The notes: a model not told the origin generated them from the sequence alone. A stretch of 27,674 bases of DNA from Clostridia bacterium (GCA_017408535.1 JAFQUL010000094.1:1-27674), one strand, 5' to 3'; shown: positions 8,234 to 15,955, numbered from the stretch's first letter. Translations and numbers: made by a program.

Positions 8234-10708
8234 TTATTTTTCGTAGATTATCGCTCCGTCCTTTACTTTTGCGGTAACAGAGTCGCCCGCTTTTATCTTG
8301 CCCTCCAGCATTTCACCTGAGAATGAGTCTTCTATCTTTCTCGTTATGGCACGGCGTAGGGGACGGGCACCGTACACAGGGTCAAAGCCTTCTTTTGCAA
8401 GAAGTGCTACTGCCTCGTCGCTGAAGGTGATATTTACACCCAGCGATTCAATGCGCGCGGTAAGCTCCTTTAACATAATGCGGGTTATGGCCTCAATATC
8501 CTTTTCAGTGAGCTTGTTAAATACGATTATCTCATCAAGACGGTTGAGAAATTCCGGACGGAAGGTGGCTTTAAGCGCCGTCATGACCCCCTCGCGTACC
8601 GAGTCCTTTTCACTGTCGGTGCTGTCGGAGGGGGCAAATCCGAGAGAGCTTTTCTTTACTGTCATACCCTCTGCACCTACGTTTGAGGTCATAATGATGA
8701 CGGTGTTTTTGAAGTCTACTCTGCGTCCCTGAGAATCGGTGAGTATACCGTCCTCAAGTATCTGCAGAAGAATGTTGAATACGTCGGGATGAGCCTTTTC
8801 TATCTCATCAAAGAGCACCACCGAATATGGGTGGCGGCGGATCTTTTCGGTGAGCTGACCGCCTTCCTCAAAGCCTACGTAGCCGGGAGGAGAGCCGATA
8901 AGCTTGGATACCGAGTGCTTTTCCATATACTCGGACATATCTATTCTTACCATTGCGTTCTCATCTCCGAACATTACGTCGGCCAGAGCCTTGGTAAGCT
9001 CTGTTTTACCTACGCCGGTAGGACCGAGGAAAATAAACGAGCCGATAGGTCTCTTCGGGTTCTTGAGTCCGATCCTGCCTCTCTTTATTGCTCTTGCGAT
9101 AGCGTCAACCGCATCGTCCTGACCGATTATCCTTTCGTGGAGTATACTGTCAAGACGGAGAAGCTTTTCGCTCTCTTCTTCAAGAAGCTTCTGTACGGGG
9201 ATCTTTGTCCACGCAGTAACGATGTCCGCAATGTGCGTCTCGTTTACTACAAGATCTTTGCCGCCCTGCTTTTCTTCCCAGGCTTTCTTTTCTTCCTCGT
9301 ATTTCTCCTTAGCTACCTTTTCCTCGTCTCTCAGCTTTGCCGCGCCCTCAAAGTCCTGGGCTCTGATGGCTTCTTCCTTGTTTCTGGTAATTTCAGCCGC
9401 CTTATCCTCAAGTGCTTTAAGATCGGGAGGAGAGGTAAGTGCGGAAATGCGGAGCTTTGATGCCGCCTCGTCGATAAGATCTATTGCCTTGTCCGGCAGA
9501 AATCTGTCGCTGATATAACGAACGGAAAGGGAAACAGCCGCTTCGATAGCTTCGTCGGAAATCTTCAGCTTGTGGTGAGCCTCGTATTTGCCGCGGAGTC
9601 CTTTCAGTATCTCTACCGCCTCTGCGGGGGTGGGCTCTCCTACCGATACCGACTGAAATCTTCTTTCAAGTGCGGCATCCTTTTCGATGTTTTTGCGGTA
9701 CTCGCTGATGGTGGTGGCACCGATTATCTGTATCTCACCTCTTGAAAGAGCGGGCTTGAGGATATTGGCCGCGTCTATAGCACCCTCTGCCGCACCTGCA
9801 CCCACAAGAGTGTGGAACTCGTCTATAAAGAGTATGATGGAAGGATTCTTCTGAGCCTCCTCCATAACACTCTTAAGACGCTCCTCAAACTCGCCGCGGT
9901 ATTTTGCACCTGCTATCATTGAAGGAATATCGAGGGTGACGACCGTCTTGCCCTTGAGTGTCTCGGGAACGTTGCCCTCAACTATCTTCTGAGCAAGTCC
10001 TTCCACTACTGCGGTCTTACCTACACCGGGCTCACCGATAAGACAGGGATTGTTTTTCTGCCGTCTTGAGAGTATCTGTATGACTCTCTCCATCTCCTCG
10101 TCACGGCCGATGATGGGGTCTATGCGTCCCTCTCTTGCGGCGGCGGTAAGATCTCTGCCGTAGCTCGAGATAGTGGGAGCACCGGGAATATCGTTCTTTT
10201 GCTTTTTCTGTCCTCTTGGGTTTTCTCTTTCGGTGGCGGAGGAGGAAATATCGCTTCTGTTCTCTCCTGACGGATAATGACCGAAGAACTCAAGAAGGTC
10301 CTGTCTGAGATCGCGGAGACTTACTCCTGCCTGTGTAAGGATCTTTACCGCCACGCAGTCAGGCTCGGCAAGGATGCCCAGCAAGAGATGCTCCGTGCCT
10401 ATGTAGCTGTCCCCGTGTCTTGAGGATTCTATGGCGGATATTTCTATGAGCTTTCTGGTTCTCGGGGTCATATCAGCGGCGGAGACACGGGATGCTTCTC
10501 CCGTACCCACCGATTCCGCTATCAGCTCTTTGAGCTTTTCTGTAGTCGCCCCTCTTTGGCTGAGCAGTTTTGCGGCAACACCCTCGCTTTCCTTGATGAG
10601 ACCGAGGAGTATGTGCTCTGTGCCTACGTAGCTGTGTCCCATTTCAGATGCGAACTGAAGGGCATTGCTAAGGGCGTTCTGTGCTTTTTGAGTAAATCTA
10701 TTGGTCAT
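8234..10708 (-). CDS. clpC: ATP-dependent Clp protease ATP-binding subunit ClpC
   Basis: It is a hexameric AAA+ unfoldase that feeds substrates, including arginine-phosphorylated proteins, to ClpP. The protein has 824 residues, close to the usual length of about 810. In order: two ClpN repeats (about 1-145, with GHSYVGTEHILLGL and GDSYIGTEHLLLG); first AAA module with Walker A GEPGVGKT at 225-232 and Walker B ILFIDEFHTLVGAG; a middle domain with a UVR-like motif (AIRAQDFEGAAKLRDEE) that in relatives receives the McsA/MecA adaptors; second AAA module with Walker A GPTGVGKTE, Walker B VVLFDEIEKAHPDVF and a SSLGFAP loop, the likely ClpP-docking tripeptide. An AAAGGAG site precedes ATG 10708. It is last in ctsR-mcsA-mcsB-clpC, 40 bases after mcsB. 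Confidence 0.97.
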   Translation of the reverse strand: MTNRFTQKAQNALSNALQFASEMGHSYVGTEHILLGLIKESEGVAAKLLSQRGATTEKLKELIAESVGTGEASRVSAADMTPRTRKLIEISAIESSRHGDSYIGTEHLLLGILAEPDCVAVKILTQAGVSLRDLRQDLLEFFGHYPSGENRSDISSSATERENPRGQKKQKNDIPGAPTISSYGRDLTAAAREGRIDPIIGRDEEMERVIQILSRRQKNNPCLIGEPGVGKTAVVEGLAQKIVEGNVPETLKGKTVVTLDIPSMIAGAKYRGEFEERLKSVMEEAQKNPSIILFIDEFHTLVGAGAAEGAIDAANILKPALSRGEIQIIGATTISEYRKNIEKDAALERRFQSVSVGEPTPAEAVEILKGLRGKYEAHHKLKISDEAIEAAVSLSVRYISDRFLPDKAIDLIDEAASKLRISALTSPPDLKALEDKAAEITRNKEEAIRAQDFEGAAKLRDEEKVAKEKYEEEKKAWEEKQGGKDLVVNETHIADIVTAWTKIPVQKLLEEESEKLLRLDSILHERIIGQDDAVDAIARAIKRGRIGLKNPKRPIGSFIFLGPTGVGKTELTKALADVMFGDENAMVRIDMSEYMEKHSVSKLIGSPPGYVGFEEGGQLTEKIRRHPYSVVLFDEIEKAHPDVFNILLQILEDGILTDSQGRRVDFKNTVIIMTSNVGAEGMTVKKSSLGFAPSDSTDSEKDSVREGVMTALKATFRPEFLNRLDEIIVFNKLTEKDIEAITRIMLKELTARIESLGVNITFSDEAVALLAKEGFDPVYGARPLRRAITRKIEDSFSGEMLEGKIKAGDSVTAKVKDGAIIYEK

Positions 10709-10748
10709 TTTTTCTCCTTTTCTTTGTTATATCGGTCAGGGTGGTATC

Positions 10749-11747
10749 TCAGCCGATAATGCTTCTTATCTTCTCGGCACGAAGCTTGTCCCTCTGCTTT
10801 TCATCGGCAGAGAGCTGCTCGCTTTCAAGCATAAGATTTGCCGGCATTACCCGTACAAGGAGGCTGTCCAGCTTTTCAAAGCTGATACCCTGCGTTATAT
10901 CTGTGGAAATTCCCAACCTCAGATCAGCATACAGCTTCATAAATTCTGAGGATGAGATCATTTTTGCATATCTGAAAACGCCTTCCGCTCTTGCGATTCT
11001 GTCGCAGAGCTCGTCGTTTTTGCCGACAGACTCTCTCAGCTGTCTTTCGCTGACCACTATCTGGTCAATTATCTTTGACAGCTTGTCGAGGGTCTCTTCC
11101 TCGGTTATACCGAGGGTTATCTGGTTGGATATCTGATAAATGCATCCCTCAGCTGACGAGCCTTCACCGTACATACCTCTTACCGTAAGTCCCAGCTTCT
11201 GAAGCTGAGCGGACAGAGACTGTATCTGACGGCTCATAGTCATAGCAGGGAGAAACATCATAACAGATGCTCTCATTCCGGTACCGAGGTTGGTGGGACA
11301 GTGGGTCAGATAACCCAGCTTTTCGTCAAAGGCAATATCAAGAGCGCTGTCCGCTACGTCATCTGCCTCTGCTACAAGCTCGTAGGCTTCCTTTAAGGCA
11401 AGACCGCTCATTACACACTGGAGTCTCATGTGATCCTCCTCGCAGACCATCACACTTACACCGCTTTTGTCAGAGGTAAGAAGTCCGTGAGGCCCCTTTG
11501 CATTTGCCAGATCCTGGCTTATCTCCTGCCGTTCAACGTATCCCCTGATCTCAAGGGGAGTGAGTGCGGTGAGATCGGTATAGGTATATGCGTCTCCGAA
11601 GGCGGCTCTGACCTTTGAGATCACCTCCTGAGCACTCTTTTCGTCAAGTCTTGAGGGAAAGGGGTAACCGTCTATATTTCTCGCCAGACGGACACGGGAT
11701 GAGATCACTACGTCCTTATCCTTGCCCTGCATTTCATACCATTTCAT
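10749..11747 (-). CDS. mcsB: Protein arginine kinase McsB
   Basis: It phosphorylates arginines on misfolded proteins and on CtsR, marking them for ClpCP. The fold is that of phosphagen kinases. The 332-residue protein is slightly shorter than B. subtilis McsB (363). Family motifs seen are the N-terminal ISSRVRLARNIDGYPFP, VMVCEEDHMRLQ, GYLTHCPTNLGTGMRASV (the catalytic cysteine region, NEED-type loop absent as in McsB) and YGEGSSAEGCIYQISNQ. The C-terminal RDKLRA at residues 319-324 matches the RDxxRA phosphoarginine-sensing motif described for McsB, so allosteric control is probably retained. GGAGGT lies 8 bases before ATG 11747. Only 14 bases separate it from the mcsA stop, suggesting coupled translation with its activator. 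Confidence 0.96.
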   Translation of the reverse strand: MKWYEMQGKDKDVVISSRVRLARNIDGYPFPSRLDEKSAQEVISKVRAAFGDAYTYTDLTALTPLEIRGYVERQEISQDLANAKGPHGLLTSDKSGVSVMVCEEDHMRLQCVMSGLALKEAYELVAEADDVADSALDIAFDEKLGYLTHCPTNLGTGMRASVMMFLPAMTMSRQIQSLSAQLQKLGLTVRGMYGEGSSAEGCIYQISNQITLGITEEETLDKLSKIIDQIVVSERQLRESVGKNDELCDRIARAEGVFRYAKMISSSEFMKLYADLRLGISTDITQGISFEKLDSLLVRVMPANLMLESEQLSADEKQRDKLRAEKIRSIIG

Positions 11748-11761
11748 TGTAGCTACCTCCT

Positions 11762-12313
11762 TCAGTTACTGCTTTCTACGGCACGTATTTTGTCTCTAAG
11801 CTCGGCCGCTTTTTCAAATTCCTCTTTTTTAATAGCCTCTGACAGCTCTTTTTTCAGCGACTCAAGGAGAGCCGTTCTGTCGAGCTTTTCCTTCCATGCC
11901 TTGGGGGCACGTCCTCTGTGAGCAGTATTGCCGTGGATACGGTTGACTGTTCCGGACAACTCGCCGGAAAATTCCGAGTAGCACTTGGGGCATCCGGCTT
12001 TTCCGGCCCTCGAGATATCGGCATAGCTTGCTCCGCAAAGGGAACAGCGCTTGCCGAGAGTACTCTCTCTTGCACCGGGAACGGCAGACACCGCACCGAA
12101 AAGCGAGCCGAAAAGGTCCCCGAGTCCAATGGTGTATCCGTTTGACTGGGGCTGATGAGAGGACTCAAAATGGGAAAGGTGACTCTTTATCTCTCCCTTT
12201 TCCTCCATCTCTCTGGCACAGTCGGAGCAGAGGGAGTAATTGGTCTCTTTGCCGTTTATACTTTCACGGTAAAAAACGTTGGCTTCTTTTTTCTTACATC
12301 TCTGACACAGCAT
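11762..12313 (-). CDS. mcsA: McsA, activator of protein arginine kinase
   Basis: It is a zinc-finger, UVR-domain protein that activates McsB and links it to ClpC and CtsR. I choose ATG 12313, giving 183 residues: AAAGGAG lies 8 bases upstream, whereas a GTG three codons earlier sits right against that site. Zinc-binding pairs are C3xxC6 and C29xxC32 near the N-terminus, then a second set in CSLCGASY and CPKCYSEF. Glycine/serine-rich linker SNGYTIGLGDLFGSLFG separates them. The C-terminal segment ELSEAIKKEEFEKAAELRDK is a UVR motif and probable coiled coil. Third-to-last gene of the clpC operon, 23 bases after ctsR. Confidence 0.94.
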   Translation of the reverse strand: MLCQRCKKKEANVFYRESINGKETNYSLCSDCAREMEEKGEIKSHLSHFESSHQPQSNGYTIGLGDLFGSLFGAVSAVPGARESTLGKRCSLCGASYADISRAGKAGCPKCYSEFSGELSGTVNRIHGNTAHRGRAPKAWKEKLDRTALLESLKKELSEAIKKEEFEKAAELRDKIRAVESSN

Positions 12314-12345
12314 ATTAAACACTCCTTTTTCTTTCTTTGTTTATT

Positions 12346-12798
12346 TTATCGCATAAGGGTGAGTATAACGTGTCGCATTATATCGGCGCGTACAACTCCT
12401 CTGGCTTCGGGTGAAAGGGCGGACAGTGAGCTGCCGGATACTGTGATCAGTATCAGCTCCTTTTCTCTGTCGGTCAGTACTCCGTGACCTACCAGGTTAG
12501 AGAGGAATACCTCGGCTTCCTTTTCTGAAAGGGAAGAGCCGATGGCGTGGAAGAAGTGCATAAGGTACTGATTTTTGTCCATCTTTCTTCTTACCACTCT
12601 CACGTAACCGCCGCCGCCGCGGTGGCTCTCAATTATATACCCTCTCTCGGGGGTAAAGCGGGATGAAATAACGTAGGTTATCTGGCTGGGTACACATCCG
12701 AGGCGGTTGGCCAGATCGTTTCGCTTGAATTCAAGCATACCGCCGCCCTCTTCAAGCATTTCTTCTATGATCTTTGCAATATTATCTGATAATAACAT
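12346..12798 (-). CDS. ctsR: Transcriptional repressor CtsR
   Basis: It is a dimeric repressor of class III heat-shock genes. It binds heptad direct repeats and is released at high temperature or by arginine phosphorylation and ClpCP turnover. The 150-residue protein is of normal length. The N-terminal winged helix (SDNIAKIIEEMLEE, FKRNDLANRLGCVPSQITYVISSRF) is followed by the heat-sensing wing R60-GGGG-YVRVV, whose tetraglycine loop and arginine are hallmarks. The C-terminal half (YLMHFFHAIGSSLSEKEAEVF) is the dimerisation and kinase-recognition part. ATG 12798 follows GAGGAAA. It is the first gene of the operon. Three canonical operators overlap its promoter, so autoregulation is visible directly in the sequence. 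Confidence 0.96.
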   Translation of the reverse strand: MLLSDNIAKIIEEMLEEGGGMLEFKRNDLANRLGCVPSQITYVISSRFTPERGYIIESHRGGGGYVRVVRRKMDKNQYLMHFFHAIGSSLSEKEAEVFLSNLVGHGVLTDREKELILITVSGSSLSALSPEARGVVRADIMRHVILTLMR

Positions 12799-12819
12799 CT
12801 GTATTTCCTCACTTTCGTG

Positions 12820-12836
12820 TTTGACTATCTTTGACT
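12820..12836 (-). promoter_or_regulatory. CtsR operator 1 (start-site proximal)
   Basis: On the minus strand AGTCAAA-GAT-AGTCAAA, two heptads with 3-base spacing, fits the CtsR consensus RGTCAAAnAnRGTCAAA. It lies just downstream of the ctsR -10 box and covers the expected transcription start. Confidence 0.88.
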
Positions 12837-12847
12837 TTCGTGACTAT

Positions 12848-12876
12848 ATTATAGATCAAAAGTCAAAGAAGGTCAA
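12848..12876 (-). promoter_or_regulatory. Sigma-A promoter of the ctsR-mcsA-mcsB-clpC operon
   Basis: On the minus strand TTGACC (12876-12871), a 17-base spacer and a perfect TATAAT (12853-12848). The -35 box itself lies inside CtsR operator 2, so repressor and polymerase must compete. The start site is expected near 12841, giving a leader of about 42 bases. Confidence 0.9.
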
Positions 12877-12877
12877 A
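12861..12877 (+). promoter_or_regulatory. CtsR operator 2 (over the -35 box)
   Basis: AGTCAAA-GAA-GGTCAAA on the plus strand is an exact match to the CtsR consensus, in opposite orientation to operator 1. It covers the -35 element and most of the spacer. Confidence 0.9.
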
Positions 12878-12893
12878 GTCAAAGAAAGTCAAA
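12877..12893 (+). promoter_or_regulatory. CtsR operator 3 (upstream)
   Basis: AGTCAAA-GAA-AGTCAAA on the plus strand, a consensus CtsR box sharing one base with operator 2. Together they give four heptads in tandem just upstream of the promoter. Confidence 0.88.
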
Positions 12894-13128
12894 AATGAAA
12901 AACCAAAGAAAACTACAGCCGATTACAGCCAAAAAAATAGTATTTTCCTCTTTTTTTCTCGCTTTTTTGAAAAATCAAGGTCAAAATAAAAGTCAAAGAT
13001 ATTAATATAAAAAAGAGAATACAGTCCCGGAGATCTTTTGAAAGTCAGAATAATAAGCTATCTTTCCCTTACGCCGAAGTATAATTTTTTCACTAAGCGG
13101 AAAAAACTATAACAATAGAAAAAAGCTA
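12894..13128. other. Gene-free AT-rich spacer between the ctsR promoter and the tRNA promoter
   Basis: No credible reading frame or structured RNA is seen. It holds two further CtsR-like heptads, GGTCAAA (12979-12985) and AGTCAAA (12991-12997), separated by 5 bases instead of the canonical 3, and a short TACAGCC direct repeat. The whole gap between ctsR and the tRNA is about 380 bases. Confidence 0.6.
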
Positions 13129-13157
13129 TTGACAAAATCTGTAATTTATGGTATTAT
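13129..13157 (+). promoter_or_regulatory. Sigma-A promoter of tRNA-Lys
   Basis: TTGACA (13129-13134), 17 bases, TATTAT (13152-13157). The consensus -35 and optimal spacing fit a strong stable-RNA promoter. The tRNA begins 20 bases after the -10 box. Confidence 0.88.
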
Positions 13158-13177
13158 ATCTTAGTCCGCAAGGAATT

Positions 13178-13253
13178 GATCCATTAGCTCAGACGGTAGA
13201 GCATTTGACTTTTAATCAAAGGGTCCGGAGTTCGAATCTCCGATGGATCACCA
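13178..13253 (+). tRNA. tRNA-Lys (anticodon TTT)
   Basis: The 76-base cloverleaf includes an encoded CCA. The acceptor stem is GATCCAT with ATGGATC, followed by discriminator A and CCA. The D arm is in AGCTCAGACGGTAGAGC. The anticodon stem is TTTGA/TCAAA around CTTTTAA, with TTT at 13211-13213. The T arm is CGGAG-TTCGAAT-CTCCG. It is a single gene, not part of a cluster, with its own promoter and a downstream hairpin terminator. Confidence 0.98.
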
Positions 13254-13258
13254 AAAAG

Positions 13259-13300
13259 AAACGACGATTTTCGAAAGAAGATCGTCGTTTCGTTTTGTTC
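13259..13300 (+). terminator. Terminator of tRNA-Lys (hairpin 1 of an array)
   Basis: AAACGACGATTTTC (13259-13272) pairs with GAAGATCGTCGTTT (13277-13290) over 14 bp around a GAAA tetraloop. CGTTTTGTTCT follows. It begins 6 bases after the tRNA CCA. The same sequence returns at 13427-13460. Confidence 0.85.
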
Positions 13301-13426
13301 TCTTCACTTTTCTCTCTTCCTTCTTCTCTTTTCTCTTAAAATCGTCGTTTCCGGATAAAAGATAAGAGAGAAAAGAAAATGTGGATCTACTGAGCGGATT
13401 CGCTCAGTAGATCAATTGAGTATTAT

Positions 13427-13466
13427 AAAACGACGACCTTCGGGAGAAGATCGTCGTTTTTATTTT
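13427..13466 (+). terminator. Second terminator-like hairpin, near copy of the tRNA terminator
   Basis: AAAACGACGA (13427-13436) pairs with TCGTCGTTTT (13451-13460). An inner CTTC/GAAG stem closes a GGGA loop, with one C-A mismatch between the two stems. TATTTT follows. It would stop any read-through from the tRNA before the sigma-factor gene. Confidence 0.7.
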
Positions 13467-13582
13467 GTTTACTTTTTTTCACATTTATACGCAAATTTGT
13501 GCTATTATTTTTATAGTAAATTTGATTTTTTCTGTAACCAAACCAAAATTTGATACACTATTATAATAAAGGGGTGAATTAG

Positions 13583-15151
13583 ATGTCAGATATCATATAT
13601 GATGATGCATTCGTACGCCGTCTGATTTCAGATTATATGGACAAGTTATTCTATTTTTGCCTGAAGAAGACAGGGGATCAGTACGAGGCAGAAAATCTTG
13701 CTGCCGATATCGTACTGAATGTTCTCTCTTCCCATAAACGCTGGCCGGCTACGGTCAATTTTTCGGCATGGTTTTGGCAGATAGCCAGAAACCGTTACAG
13801 TGTATGGGTAAGAAAAAAGGACGAGCATGACAAATGGATAAGTGAATTTGACGTAAGCGAGTATGAAATTACAGATGAAAACGCCGTGCTCGATGAACTG
13901 TTGCAAAAAGAAAACATAGAAATTTTGCGCCGGGAACTTGCTTTTATCTCTTCTTCATACAGAGAAATTCTCGTTGCGTATTATATCGAAGATAAGTCTG
14001 TTAAAGAGATAGCCACCGCTCTTGGGATAAGCGAGAGCCTGGTTAAGACCAATTTATTTAGGGCAAGAAAAGCATTAAAGGAGGGTATGGAAATGGCAAG
14101 AACGTTTGGACCGAGGAGCTATAATCCCGGTAAAGTTTGTATTTGCGGGGTCAGAAATCACAAAACAAAAAAACACTTTTTTCTTCTCAGACAGCTTGCC
14201 AAAAATATTTTACTTGAGGCAGATCATAATCCTTCTACCGTGGAAGAACTCTCAATTGCTCTCGGTGTAGGAGTTCCTTATATGGAGGATGAGATCAGTG
14301 CCCTTGAAATGATAGGTGTACTGAAAAAAACAGGCGACAAGTATCTTGCAGATTTTTTTATTGCTGACACAGAACTACAGAAAAAGGTGTATATGGTTTT
14401 GAACAAATATATATGTAATATCGTTGTTGCGATAGAAAGCATAGTACAGGAGCATTTGTCTGAGATTCGTGCCTGTGGGTTTGTGGATGATGCTTATTCT
14501 AATGATGACCTTAGCTGGTGTGTATCCTTTTACGTTTTGGATTTGCTTATGAATTATGAAAACAGAAGCGAAAAATATAAAGCAGAGAATTATTTCTTCG
14601 GGTATGAGGATACAGGCGAGTGTGATCCGCCTATCGATCGTAACGTATATAAATCAAACGGTAAGCGATTCTGTAAATACGTATATGACGGTTTAGGATT
14701 TCAACACAATAAGATTGTAATGTGTTCCGGTGACGTGGAGTTTCAGGCTGATTTTATAAAGAACAATCGCAAAATATCTTCTCTTACTGCTCTTGAACGC
14801 TTATTACTTGACGATACTTTTTTTGCAGAAGCCAAAAACGACGGTGTAATAACTTCAAAACTGTTTGCTTTTACGACCACGGGAAAGAACAGAATCAAGG
14901 AGATTGTGTTCTCACATCCTGCATCAGAAACTACTGCCGGCATTCTGTCAGAAATTTTTGATAATATTGAAACGATAGCTGCTGAATACTATCCGCATGA
15001 TAGAGTAGAGGAGATAGAAGTATATGCACTCAATATGATGAATAGATTACCGTCAATGATGGTTAGAAAAATGATGGAAAACGGTACTCTTAAAATACCT
15101 GATAACCCTAAAACAAGCCTTGCTTGCATGTATCTTGATTTAGGCGACTGA
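13583..15151 (+). CDS. ECF-type sigma factor with long C-terminal extension
   Basis: The 522-residue protein starts at ATG 13583 behind GGGGTGA. Residues about 11-78 look like sigma-70 region 2 (ENLAADIVLNVL, FSAWFWQIARNRY). Residues about 112-165 look like region 4, with the helix-turn-helix SVKEIATALGISESLVKTNLFRARKAL. Normal ECF factors end there, near 170-190 residues. This one continues for some 350 residues. A CxCG-containing linker is followed by a probable winged helix at about 203-262 (TVEELSIALGVGVPYMEDEI, LEMIGVLKK), then a domain I do not recognise. The extension may sense a signal or replace an anti-sigma factor. It heads an AT-rich block of four genes with gaps of 36, 30 and 12 bases, so it probably controls the surface proteins downstream. 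TGTAACC at 13533 could be an ECF-type -35 box for autoregulation, a weak guess. Confidence 0.85.
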   Translation: MSDIIYDDAFVRRLISDYMDKLFYFCLKKTGDQYEAENLAADIVLNVLSSHKRWPATVNFSAWFWQIARNRYSVWVRKKDEHDKWISEFDVSEYEITDENAVLDELLQKENIEILRRELAFISSSYREILVAYYIEDKSVKEIATALGISESLVKTNLFRARKALKEGMEMARTFGPRSYNPGKVCICGVRNHKTKKHFFLLRQLAKNILLEADHNPSTVEELSIALGVGVPYMEDEISALEMIGVLKKTGDKYLADFFIADTELQKKVYMVLNKYICNIVVAIESIVQEHLSEIRACGFVDDAYSNDDLSWCVSFYVLDLLMNYENRSEKYKAENYFFGYEDTGECDPPIDRNVYKSNGKRFCKYVYDGLGFQHNKIVMCSGDVEFQADFIKNNRKISSLTALERLLLDDTFFAEAKNDGVITSKLFAFTTTGKNRIKEIVFSHPASETTAGILSEIFDNIETIAAEYYPHDRVEEIEVYALNMMNRLPSMMVRKMMENGTLKIPDNPKTSLACMYLDLGD

Positions 15152-15187
15152 CACGGAAAAGCTAATACTGAAAGGGGAACGAAATAA

Positions 15188-15925
15188 ATGAAAAAAATAT
15201 TGATTATTTTTGTGCTTGCTGTTGTTTTAACTTCGTTTACGGTTTATGGATATGCGACAGATAATACAGAAAATCAAAACAGAGAAAACGAGCTTACTAT
15301 AATACAAGAAAACATATATGAGTATGACAGTCAAAATGTATTGTTATTTACTTTTGAGAGCAGAAGGATGGTGTGTAGTAATGTTATGTTAAGATTCAAG
15401 TTTTTTGACAAAAATGAAATTTTGATTGGCGAAGAAATTTATGTGCATGATAATATTTTTGAAGGTGATATTCTGACCGCAGTGCTTATCCCGGGAACAA
15501 AATTTGCGAGTTACGAGTATGAAGTAATTTGGAAGGATACATATAATAAGGATCTTTGGAAATATACCGAAATCGAGCTTGTAGGGTTTAGCATACAGGA
15601 TGTTCCTGATGGCAGAGGAAGTTATACCGAGAGAAAACGTCTTCAAAGCGGTATTGATTATAGAAATCCCATAGAAACGGCATCTGCTGTATGTGCGGAT
15701 ATTCAGATAACTAATAATACAGATTCTGAATCATTGAAATATAGCTTTTATTTGATAGTATTTGGAGAAGCAGATAAGATAGATTGTATGCGTCAGTGTT
15801 CTATTCATGATATCGGCAAAGGGGCAACAACCAAGAAAATTTGCATAAGTAAAAATAGTGAGGAAGCATTTCAGAGATATGAAAACTGCAAGTATCTACT
15901 TATTCCTGTGGCGGCACTTGCATAG
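15188..15925 (+). CDS. Secreted protein of unknown function, paralogue of the gene at 16925
   Basis: The 245-residue protein begins MKKILIIFVLAVVLTSFTVYGYATD, a Sec signal peptide likely cleaved after YGYA. No lipobox cysteine is seen. The mature protein is beta-rich, with the segment LLFTFESRRMVCSNVMLRFK and the signature YEYEVIWKD. Both line up with corresponding segments of the last gene of the block (LLLQVENIS, VVRYFDVNGDVIE, YEYDILVVD), suggesting a shared FxxExC-like or immunoglobulin-like extracellular domain. I do not recognise the family. It follows the sigma-factor gene by 36 bases (AAAGGGGAACG ribosome site) and is probably cotranscribed. Its codon use is AT-rich, like the rest of the block. 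Function is unknown; a cell-envelope role is inferred from the signal peptide and neighbours. Confidence 0.85.
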   Translation: MKKILIIFVLAVVLTSFTVYGYATDNTENQNRENELTIIQENIYEYDSQNVLLFTFESRRMVCSNVMLRFKFFDKNEILIGEEIYVHDNIFEGDILTAVLIPGTKFASYEYEVIWKDTYNKDLWKYTEIELVGFSIQDVPDGRGSYTERKRLQSGIDYRNPIETASAVCADIQITNNTDSESLKYSFYLIVFGEADKIDCMRQCSIHDIGKGATTKKICISKNSEEAFQRYENCKYLLIPVAALA

Positions 15926-15955
15926 AAGGGGATAAAAAGAAACGGAGTCAAACAG

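Larger units (their letters stand above)
13254..13582 (+). repeat. Gene-free hairpin array between tRNA-Lys and the sigma-factor gene
   Basis: This 329-base stretch has no gene but contains successive inverted repeats. They are the tRNA terminator (13259-13290); a pyrimidine/purine imperfect repeat near 13321-13379 that includes a third copy of ATCGTCGTTT (13341-13350); a perfect 13-bp palindrome, GATCTACTGAGCG with loop GATT (13384-13413), lacking a T tract; and hairpin 4 (13427-13460), a near copy of hairpin 1. It ends with an AT-rich promoter region. There CAAATTT-CTAT and ATAG-AAATTTG form an inverted repeat at 13492-13524, and AAATTTGAT occurs twice (13518 and 13546). Confidence 0.75.

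Noticed and set aside
8789..9460. Open frame of 223 codons opposite clpC
   Set aside because: Shadow of the AAA+ coding region; no independent signals.
13254..13466. CRISPR array
   Set aside because: The repeats are palindromic hairpins with unequal spacing and only two to three copies; no cas genes are nearby.
13646..13906. Small minus-strand frame inside the sigma-factor gene
   Set aside because: The plus-strand frame has clear sigma regions 2 and 4, so this is a shadow.
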